Part shown: positions 6,079 through 7,853 of the stretch, in pieces
How positions within the stretch are numbered: the stretch's first letter is position 1
Layout of the letters: the number at the start of each line of letters is the position of its first letter
Source: CAYPEK01 sp964409645
GTDB lineage: Bacteria > UBP15 > UBA6099
Reading direction: 5' to 3'
NCBI GenBank assembly: GCA_964409645.1
Contig: CAYPEK010000158.1
Location: 1 to 7,853, forward strand
DNA: 7,853 nucleotides
The notes under the pieces: generated by a model
The model's input: only the letters and a program-made list of their open reading frames with translations
Database searches by the model: none
Told to the model about the DNA's origin: nothing
Position numbers and translations under genes: made by a program

Positions 6079-6879
6079 TTATTTCTTTTTACATCTGAAA
6101 AAATGAAACTGTCCGAGGTTACTAAATAACTTATTCGAGGAAAATCCTTCTTCAGCCTTCATCCATTTACCGAATCTTTGCTCGTCTGAAAAAAAGCCGC
6201 TCTCGATTTCTTTAAATCTTTTAAATAGATATGGAATATATGGAAACAGATAAACCGGCCTTTCAAATTCCACAGTCAGCTCGTTCTCCTCGATCAGCCT
6301 CTTCCATCCGGCCGGAAACATCTTCGTAAGATGCACATTCACTCCATGTTTGAACTGCTTACTTATCAGCTTTGCCGCCAGACTAACAATCCCTGTCGAT
6401 CCATCGAGCGAATCCAGCGAAAACCAGTTCGGGACCGTTATCAACGCAAAACCGCCGGGAACAAGCACCCTCCCGATTTCGGACAACGCCCGTGCCGGTT
6501 CCGGCAGATGCTCCAATACCTCCGAGCAGACAACCGCATCGAAAATGCAGTCCGAAAAAGCAAGTTTCGCAGCGTCCGCCTCTACAAATAAACCGTTCCC
6601 GGCACCACCGGCCGTCACCGCGAGGTCACATCCCACATAATCAACTGCCGTTTCGCCCGCGAGCTTCTCCGCGAGTGCCGCCGCTCCGCAACCCACGTCC
6701 AGCAGGCGCCCCGGGTTGATCCTCTTCAGCTCTTCCGTTATCACGTGCAGCCTGAATTTATTCACGGGGTCGTTCATATAATCGGCGCCGCGCTGCTTCC
6801 ACGGCGTGTTTTCGGCGCGTCTGTAAAACTGTTCGAGGTATTCAGGGGTTGATGGATCCGAATCGAAGGTGACGGGCAT
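6079..6879 (-). CDS. Class I SAM-dependent methyltransferase, substrate unknown
   Basis: A 266-residue soluble protein with a Rossmann-type methyltransferase core. Motif I is LLDVGCGAAALA (59-70); the acidic second strand is YVGCDLA (81-87); FDAVVCSEVLEHLPEP (113-128) is the motif typical of the Methyltransf_11 group, with the EHLP loop; LVPGGFALITVPN (139-151) is the post-core strand. The N-terminal 50 residues (YLEQFYRRAENTPWKQRG, 14-31) and an aromatic/basic C-terminal part (PVYLFPYIPYLFKRF, 208-222) probably shape the substrate pocket. I cannot name the substrate; quinone, lipid, sugar or small-molecule methylation are all open. The ATG at 6879 overlaps the upstream stop by one base (TGATG) and has AAGGGG about eight bases upstream, so it is probably translationally coupled to the aminotransferase gene and shares its transcript. 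Nothing suggests truncation. Confidence 0.85.
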   Translation of the reverse strand: MPVTFDSDPSTPEYLEQFYRRAENTPWKQRGADYMNDPVNKFRLHVITEELKRINPGRLLDVGCGAAALAEKLAGETAVDYVGCDLAVTAGGAGNGLFVEADAAKLAFSDCIFDAVVCSEVLEHLPEPARALSEIGRVLVPGGFALITVPNWFSLDSLDGSTGIVSLAAKLISKQFKHGVNVHLTKMFPAGWKRLIEENELTVEFERPVYLFPYIPYLFKRFKEIESGFFSDEQRFGKWMKAEEGFSSNKLFSNLGQFHFFRCKKK

Positions 6880-7853
6880 CAGGCCGTCCCCTTTTCTTCA
6901 AGGAATTTGCGGAGCCGGTTCATACCCTCCGCAATGTTCTCAATCGAATTAGCGTAACTGAACCGTATGAAACCCTCGCCGCCGGGCCCGAAGTCTATCC
7001 CCGGCGTCACCGCCACTCCCGCCTTGTCGAGAATTTCGAGCGCGAGCCTGTACGAATCGGTGTCTATGTGCTTCATGTTCACAAAAACATAAAACGCGCC
7101 TTTCGGCTCGAACGGTATTGTCAGCCCCATCGAGCGCAACTCCTTCAGGATAAACCGTCGCCGCTCGTCGTATGTTTTCACCATTCGGCCGACATCTTCC
7201 TGAGATTCTTCGAGCGCCGCAATCGCGCCCCACTGTACGAACGAGTTCGCGGAAATGAAGAAATTCTGGTGCAGCTTCTGCATCGTCCTGCAACACTGTT
7301 TCGGCGCGATCACATATCCCACGCGCCAGCCCGTCATCGCATACAGCTTCGAAAAACCGTTTATTACAAATGCTTCGTCCATGTATTCGAGGATCGAATG
7401 CGCCTCGTCGTCGTAAACCAGCCCGTGATAAATCTCGTCTGAAACCACCGGGATGCCTAGTTCCGCCACCCCCTTCATCGTTTCCGCGCCCACCAGTGTG
7501 CCGCTCGGATTACCCGGCGAATTCAGCAGAATCGCGCTCGTCTTATCATTCAGCGCGCTCTTCAGCCGTTCGATATCGTATTGAAAACCGTTCTCCTCGC
7601 CGACGGGCATCATCCGCGGCTCGCCGTCCGCGAACCTGATAAAATTCGGATAACATGCGTAGTGCGGATCTGTGATCACAACCTCGCCGCCACGCTGAAT
7701 CAGCACCGAGAAAATCAGGCTCATCGCCGCCGACGTTCCGGATGTAATTATGATGCTGTTCGGGTCCACATCAACGTCGTAGCGCTTCTTGTAATCCCGC
7801 GCGACCGCCTCCCTCAGTTCGAGCAGGCCCATGCTGTGCGTGTAGTGCGTCTT
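6879..7853 (-). CDS. Fold-type I PLP-dependent aminotransferase, AspB-like (5' end cut by window edge)
   Basis: The reading frame stays open to the window edge, so 324 codons are visible and roughly 60-70 N-terminal residues are missing; the Met at 7832 is internal, because the preceding KTHYTHS joins GLLELREAVA as in the family's YT.S.G...LR block. Visible-fragment landmarks: TSGTSAAMSL (37-46), DPHYACYPNF (62-71), LNSPGNPSGTL (110-120, the N-x-P-x-N-P-x-G motif), VSDEIYHGL (137-145), and NGFSKLYAMTGWRVGY (165-180), whose Lys169 should form the Schiff base with PLP. FIRFSYA (295-301) carries the arginine (297) expected to bind the substrate carboxylate. This is the class I/II aspartate-aminotransferase-like family (COG0436 type). 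The amino donor and acceptor cannot be read from the motifs. The gene is in one unit with the methyltransferase. Confidence 0.9.
   Translation of the reverse strand, partial: KTHYTHSMGLLELREAVARDYKKRYDVDVDPNSIIITSGTSAAMSLIFSVLIQRGGEVVITDPHYACYPNFIRFADGEPRMMPVGEENGFQYDIERLKSALNDKTSAILLNSPGNPSGTLVGAETMKGVAELGIPVVSDEIYHGLVYDDEAHSILEYMDEAFVINGFSKLYAMTGWRVGYVIAPKQCCRTMQKLHQNFFISANSFVQWGAIAALEESQEDVGRMVKTYDERRRFILKELRSMGLTIPFEPKGAFYVFVNMKHIDTDSYRLALEILDKAGVAVTPGIDFGPGGEGFIRFSYANSIENIAEGMNRLRKFLEEKGTA

Noticed and set aside
1..7853. CRISPR array, insertion sequence, tRNA or rRNA genes
   Set aside because: I looked for regular repeat-spacer units, transposase frames with terminal repeats and conserved RNA motifs on both strands and found none.

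Overview
The window is bacterial chromosome. All seven recognisable genes lie on the minus strand, so they read from right to left. The main block is the start of a division and cell wall (dcw) cluster in the classical order mraZ, rsmH (mraW), ftsL, ftsI, murE. murE runs off the left edge. Upstream of it, across a gene-free AT-rich stretch of about 840 bases, lies a two-gene unit: a fold-type I aminotransferase, cut by the right edge, followed by a class I SAM-dependent methyltransferase.

The organism is a peptidoglycan-making, division-competent bacterium. The MurE substrate motif is DNPR, the form associated with meso-diaminopimelate, which suits a Gram-negative-type wall. FtsI has no PASTA extension after its transpeptidase domain. 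TGA serves as an ordinary stop in mraZ, ftsI and the aminotransferase gene. I cannot fix the phylum from this sequence.

Layout, right to left. 7853-6879 is the aminotransferase (5' end missing). 6879-6079 is the methyltransferase, whose start overlaps the aminotransferase stop in a TGATG. 6078-5222 is non-coding: hairpins behind the methyltransferase, a structured repeat-like element (5946-6009), a very AT-rich middle, a long dyad (5535-5577), and the mraZ control region with three 10-bp-spaced TGG(T/C)A boxes that fit an MraZ operator. 5221-4667 is mraZ, 4663-3725 rsmH, 3715-3305 ftsL, 3268-1517 ftsI and 1504-1 murE. The dcw gaps are 3, 9, 36 and 12 bases, which points to one polycistronic operon.

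The genes work together as follows. MraZ probably represses its own operon. RsmH methylates 16S rRNA. FtsL scaffolds the divisome. FtsI cross-links septal peptidoglycan. MurE adds the third stem-peptide residue in the cytoplasm. The main signals beyond plain annotation are the MraZ-box array, a perfect 8-bp hairpin ending right at the ftsI start codon and holding its Shine-Dalgarno sequence, the in-frame mraZ/rsmH junction with one codon between stop and start, a Lys/Ala-rich insert in MraZ, and the structured non-coding elements. I see no clear undescribed multi-gene system.
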